64,000 nucleotides of DNA from an uncultured Clostridia bacterium (GTDB lineage Bacteria; Bacillota; Clostridia; TANB77; CAG-508), in contig CAPIEU010000006.1 of NCBI GenBank assembly GCA_948630815.1, forward strand, positions 28,987-92,986, written 5' to 3'. The position numbers and the translations under genes were made by a program. Below, one piece after another: positions 48,639 through 57,936 of the stretch. The notes beneath the pieces are model-generated. The model had not been told where the DNA came from. It was given only the letters and a program-made list of their open reading frames with translations, and made no database searches. The first letter of the stretch is position 1, and every line of letters starts with the position of its first letter.

Positions 48639-49079
48639 TTATTGTTCTTCTTTTATCTGTTCCTCTTTAACATCTAAATTGTCACTTATGTTTTCTTCTT
48701 CAAACATTACTTGTTCATAACCACAATTTGGGCAATAATTACAATCTAATTCTATTTCATCAAAACAATTTGGACATTGTTTTTTATCTTTTAAAGTTAA
48801 AAGTTCTTTTCTCTCATCTTCAATTGCATCACATATTTCATCTATTTGAATACAATATTCTTCCATTGCTGATTCTAAATCCATATCTATATTATCTTTA
48901 TTATTTACATGAAACATATAAACTTTTTTTCCTATTTCTTCATATAATTCTTCTATTTTAGACTTATTTTCATTAATAGCCATTTTTAACTTAGCTTCTT
49001 TTGCAATTTTTGATGTTTTTTCAGCAGTATATTTATAAGTTTCACTCGCTTTTTTACCTAATTTATCAAAAAAATCCAT
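48639..49079 (-). CDS. Coiled-coil protein with C-terminal zinc ribbon
   Basis: 146 residues. N-terminal region FFDKLGKKASETYKYTAEKT and a long helical, charged part suggest a coiled coil. The C-terminal part has CPNCFDEIELDCNYCPNCGYE, two CxxC pairs of a zinc ribbon. No signal peptide. Similar proteins are widespread in Clostridia; function unknown. It lies 3' of gpsA on the same strand. Confidence 0.78.
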   Translation of the reverse strand: MDFFDKLGKKASETYKYTAEKTSKIAKEAKLKMAINENKSKIEELYEEIGKKVYMFHVNNKDNIDMDLESAMEEYCIQIDEICDAIEDERKELLTLKDKKQCPNCFDEIELDCNYCPNCGYEQVMFEEENISDNLDVKEEQIKEEQ

Positions 49080-49130
49080 TCTATCAACTTTCCTTTCATT
49101 TTTGATTAGTATTTGCTATTTTTTTGAAAT

Positions 49131-50114
49131 TTATTCACTTTTTTTATCACGAGTCATAAGCATTAAAACTGCTTCTTTAGGTTCTAATCCATTATATAAA
49201 ACATCATAAACTGCATTTACAATTGGCATTTCAACATTATGAATTTTTGAAAGTTCATATGCAACTTCAATATTATCAATACTTTCTATTGTCATCCCTA
49301 CTTCTTTTCTTGTTTCTTCTATTGTCTTTCCTGCCCCAATTAATCTTCCAGCTTTTCTATTTCTACTATGTTCACTTAAACAAGTTACAATTAAATCTCC
49401 AAGTCCTGTTAATCCATAAAATGTATCTTTGTAAGCACCTAATTCTACCCCTAAACGGTTAATTTCTGTTAAACCTCTTGTAATTAATGCTGCATAAGAA
49501 TTATCTCCTAATCCAAGTTCTGTTGCTACCCCAGCACAAAATGCAATTATATTTTTTAATGCTCCTCCTAATTCAACACCTTTTACATCATTTGAAGTAT
49601 ACACTCTCATATTTTCATTCATAAATAATTCTTGCAATTTTTTGTTAAGTTTTTCATTATTTGATGCTACAACCATTGCTGTTGGAATTCCACGTGACAC
49701 TTCTTCTGCATGGCTTGGTCCAGATAATACAGCATATTCTTTACCTGGTAATTCTTCTTTTATTATTTCATCTAATGTATATAATGTTTCTCTTTCAAAA
49801 CCTTTTGCACACATTACTATTGGCTGTTCATTTACTAAATCTTTGTATTGTTTAATTATATTTCTTACAAATTTAGATGGTGTTACATGCAAAATAATAG
49901 AAGAATCTTTCAAAGTATCTTCAAAATTTGTGTAACAATATATATTTTCTGGTAAAATTATTTCTGGTAAGAATTTGCATTTTTTCTCATTATTAATTAA
50001 GTCAGCTTCAGTTTGATCAAATGACCAAATATTAACTCTATTTCCAATCTTAGCTAAATGAATAGCAAGTGCTACTCCCCAACTTCCACTTCCAATAACA
50101 GCAACTGTTTTCAA
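49131..50114 (-). CDS. gpsA: NAD(P)-dependent glycerol-3-phosphate dehydrogenase
   Basis: 327 residues. Rossmann motif VAVIGSGSWGVALAIHLAK, CAKGFERETLYTL, LSGPSHAEEVSRGIPTA, and the catalytic region VKGVELGGALKNIIAFCAGVA. It makes sn-glycerol-3-phosphate for phospholipids. The plsY gene lies directly upstream on the same strand, so the two form a short phospholipid operon. A GCATGCCATGCAAC palindrome sits between them. Confidence 0.94.
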   Translation of the reverse strand: MKTVAVIGSGSWGVALAIHLAKIGNRVNIWSFDQTEADLINNEKKCKFLPEIILPENIYCYTNFEDTLKDSSIILHVTPSKFVRNIIKQYKDLVNEQPIVMCAKGFERETLYTLDEIIKEELPGKEYAVLSGPSHAEEVSRGIPTAMVVASNNEKLNKKLQELFMNENMRVYTSNDVKGVELGGALKNIIAFCAGVATELGLGDNSYAALITRGLTEINRLGVELGAYKDTFYGLTGLGDLIVTCLSEHSRNRKAGRLIGAGKTIEETRKEVGMTIESIDNIEVAYELSKIHNVEMPIVNAVYDVLYNGLEPKEAVLMLMTRDKKSE

Positions 50115-50234
50115 TTTATTTTTCCTCCTTCAAAATTTGTAAAGCAAATTTTGTAATCTTATTGGGTTGCATGCCATGCAACACCTATAGGGCGAACACC
50201 AAATCTGCACCTACATATTTTTACTATCTAAATT

Positions 50235-50864
50235 TTATTTTTTCTTAAAACTTAACTTATTTTCTGTTCCATTAAGAATTCTACTAATATTAGTTCTATG
50301 ATTAAATGCAACAATTAATGCCATAATTACACTAAATATAAAATAATTTCCTGAAATTACATAATAATCTTGTCCTATAAATAAAGTTAGCACTGGAAAT
50401 AATATAGCAGCAAGTATTGAACCTGCAGATACCATTCTTGTAAGTACCATTATTACTAATGCAAATACTAAACAAATTAGTCCTATCTGCCAGTTTATTA
50501 ATAAAAGTACTCCAAGTGATGTTGCAACACCTTTTCCTCCTTTAAATCCAAAAAATATTGGAAAAGTATGCCCTACTACTACTGCAATTGACGCAATTTG
50601 TACAAGTAATGCTTTATCTATATCACTTACTATATTACCAATTATTACTGCTATTAAAATTGCAACTATTCCTTTTAATATATCACAAACTAATGTTAGC
50701 GCTGCAGCTTTTTTTCCAACTGTTCTTAATACATTAGTTGAACCTGCATTTCCACTTCCTTTTTCTCTTACATCAAAACCAGCCATTTTTTTACTAAGAA
50801 TGACTGAAAAACTAATACTTCCAATTGCATATGCAATTATTCCTATTATAATATATGCTACCAT
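50235..50864 (-). CDS. plsY: Glycerol-3-phosphate acyltransferase PlsY
   Basis: Start at the ATG at 50864 (MVAYIIIGIIAYAIGS) behind AGGAGG; about 209 residues. Motifs: EKGSGNAGSTNVLRTVGKKAA (motif 1), VVGHTFPIFFGFKGGKGVATSLG (motif 2), and AFNHRTNISRI near the C-terminus. About five membrane spans. It uses acyl-phosphate to acylate glycerol-3-phosphate, the product of GpsA. Confidence 0.95.
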   Translation of the reverse strand: MVAYIIIGIIAYAIGSISFSVILSKKMAGFDVREKGSGNAGSTNVLRTVGKKAAALTLVCDILKGIVAILIAVIIGNIVSDIDKALLVQIASIAVVVGHTFPIFFGFKGGKGVATSLGVLLLINWQIGLICLVFALVIMVLTRMVSAGSILAAILFPVLTLFIGQDYYVISGNYFIFSVIMALIVAFNHRTNISRILNGTENKLSFKKK

Positions 50865-50992
50865 ATCTCTTTTCCTCCTTAAAATTTGTAAATTAAATTT
50901 TATATTTTTCATGGTTTGCATACCATGCAAACCCTACATCGTTTGCATTGGTCTTTCGTATTTTTTTGGCGGACACAGGACCCACCCCTACA

Positions 50993-51238
50993 TTATTTGT
51001 TTTTTGTTTCTATATTTTGTAATTCAAATCTGTATTTTTGTTCTACATTTGGATATTTCTCATGGTCTACTTCGCTTAAGAACATATCATATGGTCTTAT
51101 ATATAATTCAGTATTTCCATATAAGCCTCTATATACAACATATTTTTCCTTTGTTTCACTATGTATTGCTACATCTTCTACAATATAGAAATCTCCTTTA
51201 AAATGTTTATATATTCCCTTTATTTTTATTTCATTCAT
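50993..51238 (-). CDS. DUF1653 domain protein
   Basis: 81 residues. GIYKHFKGDFYIVEDVAIHSET followed by VVYRGLYGNTELYIRPYDMFL matches DUF1653, a small fold of unknown function found as a stand-alone protein in Firmicutes. It lies between plsY and der, downstream of der on the same strand. Confidence 0.85.
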   Translation of the reverse strand: MNEIKIKGIYKHFKGDFYIVEDVAIHSETKEKYVVYRGLYGNTELYIRPYDMFLSEVDHEKYPNVEQKYRFELQNIETKNK

Positions 51239-51285
51239 ATTATTTATACTTCCTTTCTTTTAACTCAAATCTGATTGGAAAAGAA

Positions 51286-52612
51286 TTAAATTTTATCCCC
51301 TTTTTCTCTTACAATCATTCTAATAGGTGTACCAATTAATCCAAATTCTTTTCTTAAACAATTTATTAAATATCTCTCATATGAAAAATGGAATATTTCT
51401 TTGTTATTTACAAATACAACAAAGGTTGGTGGTTTTGTAGATCCTTGTGTCATATAATATATTTTTAGTCTTTTACCTTTATCTGTTGGTGGTTGTACTA
51501 TTGCTATTGCTTCATTTAAAACTTGATTTAACATACTGGTTGATACTCTTAATGCGTTCTGGCTTGCTACTTGATTAATCATTTCATATATTTTATTTAC
51601 TCTTTGTCCAGTTTTTGCTGATATGAATATGATTGGTGCATATGTTAAATATGATAATTTATTATAAACTTCTTTTTTAAAGTTTTCAATTGTATATGTG
51701 TCTTTTTCAATTTCATCCCACTTATTTACTACTAAGATAATTCCTTTTCCTGCTTCATGTGCCTCTCCTGCAATTTTTGCATCTTGGTCTGTTACACCTT
51801 CAGTAGCATCTATCATCATTAAACACACATCTGCTCTTTCTATGGCAAGTAAGGTTCTCATTACACTAAATTTCTCAATTGATTCATTAACTTTACTTTT
51901 TCTTCTTATTCCTGCTGTATCTATAAATACATATTTACCAAATTTGTTTTCGAAATAAGAATCAATTGCATCTCTTGTTGTTCCTGCCACATCACTAACA
52001 ATTACTCTTTCTTCTCCTAATATTTTATTTATTAAAGAGGATTTTCCTACATTTGGTTTTCCAATAAGTGCAACTTTTATTTTTTCCTCATCTTCTATCA
52101 TTTCATTATCTTCTGGGAAATTATCAAAAATTGCATCTAAAATATCTCCAATTCCAATTGCGTTTGTTGCTGAAAGTGGATATGGGTCACCTAGACCTAA
52201 ATTATAAAACTCATATATATCATTTGAAGTTTGTCCGTAATTATCTGCCTTGTTGCAAACTAATACAATAGGTTTTCCACTTTTTTTAAGCATTAATGCA
52301 ATATCTTTATCAACTTCTGTTACACCTTTTGTTATATCTGTTAAAAATACGATAACATCAGCCATATTTATTGCTATACTTGCTTGGTTTGTAATTTCTG
52401 CTGTAATAAAATCGCTTGCTTCAGTTTCTATTCCGTCCTGTATCTATAACAGTGAAATCTCTTCCACGCCAGTTACACTCTGCATATACTCTATCTCTTG
52501 TTACTCCTGGTTTATCTTCTACAATTGATAAACGTTCACCTATTATATAATTAAAAAATGTTGATTTTCCAACATTTGGTCTTCCAACAATAGCCACAAC
52601 TGGCTTAGACAT
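51286..52612 (-). CDS. der: Ribosome-associated GTPase Der (EngA), recoded at CGG
   Basis: Start at the ATG at 52612 (MSKPVVAIVGRPNVGKS). At CGG 52433-52435 the frame moves +1, changing DTGRNRN-stop into DTGGIETEASD, the G3 switch II of the first G domain. The second G domain follows (ALIGKPNVGKSSLINKIL, FIDTAGIRRKSK, NKWDEI) with the KH-like C-terminal domain. Total about 441 residues, the normal length. Frame 0 stops four codons after the CGG, inside the first GTPase domain. Der is needed for 50S assembly. Confidence 0.93.
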
Positions 52613-52724
52613 ATTTTTCACCTCTTTTACATTTGTTATTCTATACTATTTATATAATAAAAGTCAATTGATGTAATGAAATTTTAATATTTAAAACTAT
52701 TATACAAAAAAAAGAGGCTTCGCT

Positions 52725-52765
52725 TTGCGGATGAGCAATGCTCGCCCATACATTTAATAAAATAG
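52725..52765. repeat. GC-rich interspersed hairpin repeat
   Basis: TTTGCGGATGAGCAATGCTCGCCCATACATT: GCGGATGAGC faces GCTCGCCC. Same family as 11040 and 47995. Confidence 0.5.
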
Positions 52766-52786
52766 CGTATTTCCCTATAATACAAA

Positions 52787-52823
52787 AAAGAACATCGTAT
52801 AAATTATCACACAATGTTCTTTC
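52787..52823 (-). terminator. Terminator of the 52846 gene
   Basis: AAAGAACATCGT and ACAATGTTCTTT form an imperfect hairpin followed by T-rich DNA on the minus strand. Confidence 0.7.
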
Positions 52824-52845
52824 TTTTTACTGCCTATGCCTATCA

Positions 52846-53145
52846 TTAACAACGCATATCTCCAAAGATTTGTTGATAAAACTGAATCTCCGTTGTCCCT
52901 CGTGTAACCCACTGTTCCTCACCATCAATATAAATGCAAATATCATTAACAATATTTTCATCTATATTATTAAAAATATTCGATATTATTTCAAATATCT
53001 CTTTGACTGTAGGCGTTACACTGTTTTCATCTTCACATTCATCTTTCAACTTAAGAAGCCACTCTTTGTGATTCGATATTCGAATCAGTTCAAAAGCATA
53101 CTGTTCTGCCATAACACTATATTCCTGCTCTATTTCTACATTCAT
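52846..53145 (-). CDS. Small acidic cassette protein, 99 aa
   Basis: Start at the ATG at 53145 (MNVEIEQEYSVMAEQYA) behind GGAGG; the longer ORF start lies on the ribosome site. Acidic, helical N-terminal half, then NIFNNIDENIVNDICIYIDG and EEQWVTRGTTEIQFYQQIFG. Family not recognised. Less AT-rich codon use than neighbours. Own promoter and terminator, so it is another single-gene unit. Confidence 0.68.
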   Translation of the reverse strand: MNVEIEQEYSVMAEQYAFELIRISNHKEWLLKLKDECEDENSVTPTVKEIFEIISNIFNNIDENIVNDICIYIDGEEQWVTRGTTEIQFYQQIFGDMRC

Positions 53146-53188
53146 ACGCCATTCCTCCATTAGGCTACAAATTAACAGTTACATATAC

Positions 53189-53217
53189 ATTTTACCACAT
53201 TATGTTAATTTTGTAAA
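53189..53217 (-). promoter_or_regulatory. Cassette-type promoter
   Basis: TTTACA, 17-base spacer with ACATAATGT, TAAAAT. It overlaps the last codons of the upstream membrane-protein gene, so the cassette sits exactly at that gene's 3' end. Confidence 0.7.
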
Positions 53218-54886
53218 TACATATCACTAAAACTATAATTCCTACTAATGTTGATATATAAGATATTTTCATCATTGTAGTTCCATCATAAGTTACATTT
53301 ATAGTTCCACTTTCTATATCTTTAACCTCTATCATACAAAATCCATTTTCTGATTCTTTTATCTTCAACTTTATAACATTTCCTTTTTCATCAGTTATTG
53401 TTGCATTATAACCTAAGTAATATATGTATGGTAACTCTATTGTTACATTATCTTTTATATTATTTACTTCAAATGTCATTTTTGTTCCATTTTTATTTTC
53501 ATTTATAATATCTGCTTCTCCAGAAATTATAATTGCATTACTATTTCTGGTTTTTATATAATCTAAATTACTATATGCTTTTTTAGGCAAATATTCAAAA
53601 GTTGCACACCCAGCATGGACTTTTAAAGTTTTTGAACTAACAGGTATTGGCTCTAAATACTTTTCTTCATTAAATGGTATTTTAGTCATTTGCTTACTAG
53701 AATTTACTACAACAAATATATACATTACAAATATTATTGCAAGCAATGCTTTTCTTTTATCACTTTTTTGAATATATATGCTTATTGTAATTCCTGATAC
53801 TATACTTAAGAAAAAGCTTGCAAATATTAACATTCTCCATACAAATTGTATCATTCTTAAAAAACTTGGTAAATATTCAAATGGGAATATTGAAAGTGTC
53901 ATAATTAAGCTTGCTATTCCAAAACTTAAAAATATTACTATATATGGTCTAACTTTAATATCAATTTTCTTTCTATATATAAATGTGAATATAATTCCTA
54001 ATATAATTGGTAAGCCTAAATATAAATTTATTCCCCATTTTCTACCAAGCAGTAAATCTAAGGTCGATAACTTAGATTTCATTAATGTATTTGTATTAAA
54101 CATTCTTTCAGGTATAAATACTTCATATGTAGTTGCAAAATAATGTTCTAACAATGGTAACCAATAAAAACTTGTATACAATAGAATAATCAAAATATTT
54201 ATTAGCACTGTTTTTATTATATTTTTGTTTATCTTTTTATAATTAATAATTATATATATTAAACAAAAAATTGCTGTATATATTGTTAAAACATTGTGTG
54301 TTAAAGTTAAACCTATAGCTCCAAAGCTTAAATAATATGATTTTTTATTTTCTTTAAATAGATCATACATTCCTATAAATACAATTGGTAAAAATGTGAA
54401 GGTTGCAAGTTCTGCAATTGCAACTCTATTATATATGTCTGTTAAATGATATGGTGCACTAATATAAAGAATGCTTGATATTACACTTGCTATATGATTT
54501 TTAGTTATTCTAAATACTAGTTTATACATATATATTCCACTTAATAATATTGTAGTAAATATGAATAGTTTTAGGCAAATTACAAATGAACTTGTAAATA
54601 TTTTAAATATTAGTGGTAAATAGGCAGTTAGTGGACTATAAAATATGTTCCAAGAATAACCAAATCCATTACAAAATTCTGCCATTATAACAGGAAATAA
54701 ATTTCCTTCTTTCAAAGAAGAAAATGTTCCTATTAGTCTATATATGTGCTGTATTCCATCATCTGTGGATATATCAGCATATTTTGAACATAATGGTATG
54801 CACACATACATACTAACACAAATTACTATTAAATAACTTATTATTTTTTTGTTTTTAATAAAATCCCTTAATTTTTCTTTCATCAC
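53192..54886 (-). CDS. Polytopic GT-C-like membrane protein
   Basis: 564 residues with about eleven membrane spans and a C-terminal extracytoplasmic beta-rich domain of about 150 residues followed by a final span. N-terminal loops have DDGIQHIYRLIGTFSSLKEGNLFP and YSWNIFYSPLTAYLPLIF. The arrangement is that of the 6-pyruvoyl-tetrahydropterin synthase-related (DUF/YfhO-like) membrane protein group, which is presumed to include GT-C glycosyltransferases. Substrate unknown. Confidence 0.7.
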   Translation of the reverse strand: MMKEKLRDFIKNKKIISYLIVICVSMYVCIPLCSKYADISTDDGIQHIYRLIGTFSSLKEGNLFPVIMAEFCNGFGYSWNIFYSPLTAYLPLIFKIFTSSFVICLKLFIFTTILLSGIYMYKLVFRITKNHIASVISSILYISAPYHLTDIYNRVAIAELATFTFLPIVFIGMYDLFKENKKSYYLSFGAIGLTLTHNVLTIYTAIFCLIYIIINYKKINKNIIKTVLINILIILLYTSFYWLPLLEHYFATTYEVFIPERMFNTNTLMKSKLSTLDLLLGRKWGINLYLGLPIILGIIFTFIYRKKIDIKVRPYIVIFLSFGIASLIMTLSIFPFEYLPSFLRMIQFVWRMLIFASFFLSIVSGITISIYIQKSDKRKALLAIIFVMYIFVVVNSSKQMTKIPFNEEKYLEPIPVSSKTLKVHAGCATFEYLPKKAYSNLDYIKTRNSNAIIISGEADIINENKNGTKMTFEVNNIKDNVTIELPYIYYLGYNATITDEKGNVIKLKIKESENGFCMIEVKDIESGTINVTYDGTTMMKISYISTLVGIIVLVICIYKINIMW

Positions 54887-54959
54887 TTTATGTATCCTTT
54901 TAGCAATTTATTTTTCTTATCCACTCTTATGAGATATATATTTATATTATTCATTCATA

Positions 54960-55454
54960 TTAATAAGTATTCTTTCCTTGTAATAAATCATCATTCTTTA
55001 CCCAATCGTCTACATTAACTACTAAATATTCTCCTCTTTTTTCTCCTCTCACAACTAACTCTTTTATCCCTGCATTAATTATTAATTTTCTACAAGTTTG
55101 GCACGAATTTGCACCTTGCTCATATGCACCTGTATCTACTCTTACTCCTACTAAATACATTGTAGCTCCTATCATATCTTTTCTTGGAGCACTAAGCATT
55201 GCATTTTGCTCCGCATGAACACTTCTACAAGCATCATAGCCACCATGGTGAACATCTGGAAATTTTTCTTTTTTCGTACAATATCCTAAATCTATACAGT
55301 TTATTCTTCCTCGTGGTGCTCCAGTATAGCCAGTAGATATAATTTCATCATTTTTTACAATAATACATCCAAAATTTTTTCTTAAACAAGTTCCACGTTT
55401 TGCAACTGTTTCTGCAATATCAAGGTAATAATTTATTTTATCTAGTCTTTCCAT
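54960..55454 (-). CDS. comEB: dCMP deaminase / ComE operon protein 2 family
   Basis: I take the ATG at 55454 (MERLDKINYYLDIAETVAKR); the earlier in-frame ATG at 55472 sits almost at the predicted transcription start. About 164 residues. Zinc-deaminase motifs: SVHAEQNAMLSAP (HAE) and ANSCQTCRKLIINAGI (CxxC). The usual PCxxC proline is replaced by Ser. It converts dCMP to dUMP for thymidylate synthesis. Confidence 0.9.
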   Translation of the reverse strand: MERLDKINYYLDIAETVAKRGTCLRKNFGCIIVKNDEIISTGYTGAPRGRINCIDLGYCTKKEKFPDVHHGGYDACRSVHAEQNAMLSAPRKDMIGATMYLVGVRVDTGAYEQGANSCQTCRKLIINAGIKELVVRGEKRGEYLVVNVDDWVKNDDLLQGKNTY

Positions 55455-55646
55455 AAAAACACCAACTCTCATTATTTTTACTAATTATATCATAATAACA
55501 ATACTTTTTTCAATAAATTTTACTAAATACTAAAGTCATGTATTGACAAAACTAAAAAAAATTAGTATACTTTTTAGGTGACTTAAAAAATAGTTAAAAT
55601 AATCAAGATATATACATATCAAATGAGATACGAGGAGGGAATTAAA

Positions 55647-55838
55647 ATGGCACAACCAAAAAGAAGATGGTCTAAAGCAAGAACAGGATTAAAAAGATCT
55701 ACTTGGAAATTAGAAAAACCAAATTTTGCAGAATGCCCACATTGTCATGAGCCAGTTATGCAACATACAGCTTGTTCAAACTGCGGATACTATGATGGAA
55801 AAAAAGTTATGGCAGGTAAAAACGAAGAAAATAATTAA
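55647..55838 (+). CDS. rpmF: 50S ribosomal protein L32
   Basis: ATG behind GAGGAGGG; 63 residues. MAQPKRRWSKARTGLKRSTW is the typical L32 start, and CPHCHEP...CSNCGYYDGK gives the four-Cys zinc site (the C+ form). Own promoter region upstream. Its CGG (TGC GGA) is out of frame and needs no shift. Confidence 0.95.
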   Translation: MAQPKRRWSKARTGLKRSTWKLEKPNFAECPHCHEPVMQHTACSNCGYYDGKKVMAGKNEENN

Positions 55839-55845
55839 TAAAGAA

Positions 55846-55863
55846 CAACACCTATGGTGTTGC
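55846..55863 (+). terminator. Terminator of rpmF
   Basis: CAACACC-TAT-GGTGTTG followed by CTTTTTATTTT. Confidence 0.8.
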
Positions 55864-55875
55864 TTTTTATTTTAT

Positions 55876-55920
55876 GGGCACAAAGAAAGCAGGTATAACA
55901 CCTGCCTGTTCTCTGTGCCC
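55876..55920 (-). terminator. Terminator of the 55941 gene
   Basis: GGGCACAGAG.. and CTTTGTGCCC enclose a second stem AGGCAGGTG/CACCTGC. A strong GC-rich hairpin with a T-rich tail on the minus-strand transcript. Confidence 0.7.
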
Positions 55921-55940
55921 CTTTTTTTCAGTTACTGTTA

Positions 55941-56351
55941 CTATTTCTTGATTGCCTTAATTGCATCTTCAAGATTATCAAAAATCCATTCTCTCGTTCT
56001 GCCATCGATAAGCTCCGGCATATAGTTGCTACAATTAAGGTTATCGAGCCCCAGCCTCTCTTTAAGGCGATCCCTGCTTGATTTAGAATAATCATACTTG
56101 ATACTCTGTAAATACAGAAAGCCGATCTTGATTTTAACCGTTTCCGGTGAAGTATTGTCTGCAGCATTAACCACAATCTGCTTTTCGTCTGCATTTGTAT
56201 ACTTTAAGGAGATGTTCTCCAACCGCGTATAGCGTCTTGCTCTCATAAAGATGATTGTTTTCTCGTCCAAATCCGGTCTGTGAACAGATTTGCCCAATAT
56301 AACCCAATCATATATCGGTTGCACATCAATACCAAACGCTTCAATAGTCAT
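55941..56351 (-). CDS. Cassette protein, 136 aa, uses CGG as arginine
   Basis: Family not recognised. Mixed alpha/beta look: WVILGKSVHRPDLDEKTIIF, KIKIGFLYLQSIKYDYSKS, then a C-terminal YMPELIDGRTREWIFDNLED. Codon use is much less AT-rich than flanking genes (CTC, ATC, GCC, CGC, GGC). Codon 43 is CGG (56223-56225) in ARRYTRLEN; a +1 shift there would meet a stop after six codons, so CGG must be arginine for this protein. It has its own promoter and terminator. It looks imported from a higher-GC donor. Confidence 0.7.
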   Translation of the reverse strand: MTIEAFGIDVQPIYDWVILGKSVHRPDLDEKTIIFMRARRYTRLENISLKYTNADEKQIVVNAADNTSPETVKIKIGFLYLQSIKYDYSKSSRDRLKERLGLDNLNCSNYMPELIDGRTREWIFDNLEDAIKAIKK

Positions 56352-56435
56352 TTTGTTTACCTTTTCCTTTCATACTAAATGCTAATGCATCAATTTAGGG
56401 GCAATATTACGTTGTAATATTTCTACAACAATAAT

Positions 56436-56464
56436 ATTTTATCACTATTTATGTAAAATTGCAA
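56436..56464 (-). promoter_or_regulatory. Cassette-type promoter
   Basis: TTGCAA, 17-base spacer with TTTTACATAA, TAAAAT, upstream of the 136-aa gene. Confidence 0.75.
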
Positions 56465-56556
56465 TGGTTTTACATAATTTTGCCATTATTTTTAATTACT
56501 GTTCCTAATTAATATAAACAAAATAAAAGGCGAACTATAATATCCGCCTCTATTTT

Positions 56557-57936
56557 CTATTTTACAAATTCGCTATATCCTTTGTATGCACAATACACAT
56601 CAAATTTAGATGTTACTTCATATGGTGCGTGCATTGATAACACAGGAACACCACAATCTATTACATCCATTCCTTTATTAGCAAGTATATATGCAATAGT
56701 TCCCCCACCGCCAACATCTACTCTTCCAAGTTCTGATACTTGATAAGGAATATTTGCATCTTCAAATATTTTTCTTACTTTTGCTACATATTCAGCATTT
56801 GCATCGGATGCTCCAGATTTTCCTCTTGCTCCTGTATATTTATTAATTCCTATTCCATGTCCTATCATAGCTGCATTATTTTTTTCTGAAACAGACGCAT
56901 ATATTGGATCTAATCCAGCATCAACATCAGCTGATAACATACAAGAATTACAAAATACTTTTTCTAATGCGTTTGGTGTATTTTGATTTGTTTTATTTAG
57001 TAACTCCCCAATGAAATAATCAAACACGTGTGACTCCATACCAGTATTCCCCATACTTCCTATTTCTTCTTTATCTGATAAAATACATACAGCCGTTTTT
57101 GTAGGTTCTTTAACCTCTAACATTGCACGTACAGATGTATATGCACAAACTCGATCATCTTGCCCATATGCTGCAATCATACTTTTATCAAAACCTAAAC
57201 TTCTTGCACGAAAGGCTGGAACTATTTCTAATTCAGAACTTACAAAATCTATTTCTTTTATTCCATATTTCTCATTTAATAATGTTAATATGTTTAGTTT
57301 AACTTTTTCACTTGCATCCTTATCTTCCATAGGAATACTACCTATTAACACATTTAAGTCTTCTCCATTAATTCCCTCTTTTAATTTCTTTTCCATTTGT
57401 TCCATAGCTAAATGTGGTAATAAATCTGTAATTGTAAATATTGGGTCACTTTCTTCTTCACCAATTGAAATTTCTATTTTTTCTCCATTAGATTTTACAA
57501 TTACTCCGTGAATACTAAGTGGAATTGTTGTCCACTGATATTTTTTTATTCCTCCATAGTAATGTGTTTTTAAGTATGCAAACCCATTATCTTCATATAA
57601 AGGATTTGGCTTTAGGTCTAACCTTGGTGAATCTATATGTGCACCTAATACTTGTAATCCATTTGTTAGGACTTCTTTTCCAACTATGGCTATATACATA
57701 CTTTTATCTCTATTTATATAATATACTTTATCTCCTGCTACTAAATGTTCTTTTTCATTAATATTACAATATCCATTTTCATCTAGCATTTTTTTAACAA
57801 ATTTAACTGCTTCTCTTTCTGTTTTTACTTTATTTAAAAAGTAAATATATTCATCTGAAAACTTGAAAACGCTTTCCTTACTTTCACTAGAAATATTTTT
57901 CCATCCTGCCTCTTTTTTATTAAACAATTCTTCCAT
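56557..57936 (-). CDS. M18 family aminopeptidase
   Basis: 459 residues. Motifs: VLGAHIDSPRLDLKPNPLYE (metal His-x-Asp), YGQDDRVCAYTS, LSDKEEIGSMGNTGMESHVF (catalytic Glu pair), and the C-terminal CGVPVLSMHAPYEVTSKFD. It is a cytosolic zinc aminopeptidase of the M18 group (aspartyl-aminopeptidase-like). AGGAGG precedes the ATG. Confidence 0.93.
   Translation of the reverse strand: MEELFNKKEAGWKNISSESKESVFKFSDEYIYFLNKVKTEREAVKFVKKMLDENGYCNINEKEHLVAGDKVYYINRDKSMYIAIVGKEVLTNGLQVLGAHIDSPRLDLKPNPLYEDNGFAYLKTHYYGGIKKYQWTTIPLSIHGVIVKSNGEKIEISIGEEESDPIFTITDLLPHLAMEQMEKKLKEGINGEDLNVLIGSIPMEDKDASEKVKLNILTLLNEKYGIKEIDFVSSELEIVPAFRARSLGFDKSMIAAYGQDDRVCAYTSVRAMLEVKEPTKTAVCILSDKEEIGSMGNTGMESHVFDYFIGELLNKTNQNTPNALEKVFCNSCMLSADVDAGLDPIYASVSEKNNAAMIGHGIGINKYTGARGKSGASDANAEYVAKVRKIFEDANIPYQVSELGRVDVGGGGTIAYILANKGMDVIDCGVPVLSMHAPYEVTSKFDVYCAYKGYSEFVK

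Noticed and set aside
4689..52612. Systematic sequencing or assembly error inserting C before GG
   Set aside because: About thirty CGG trinucleotides in other frames of native genes show no extra base, and the insertion follows coding strand, frame and glycine codons, which an error process cannot see. Raw reads would still be worth checking.
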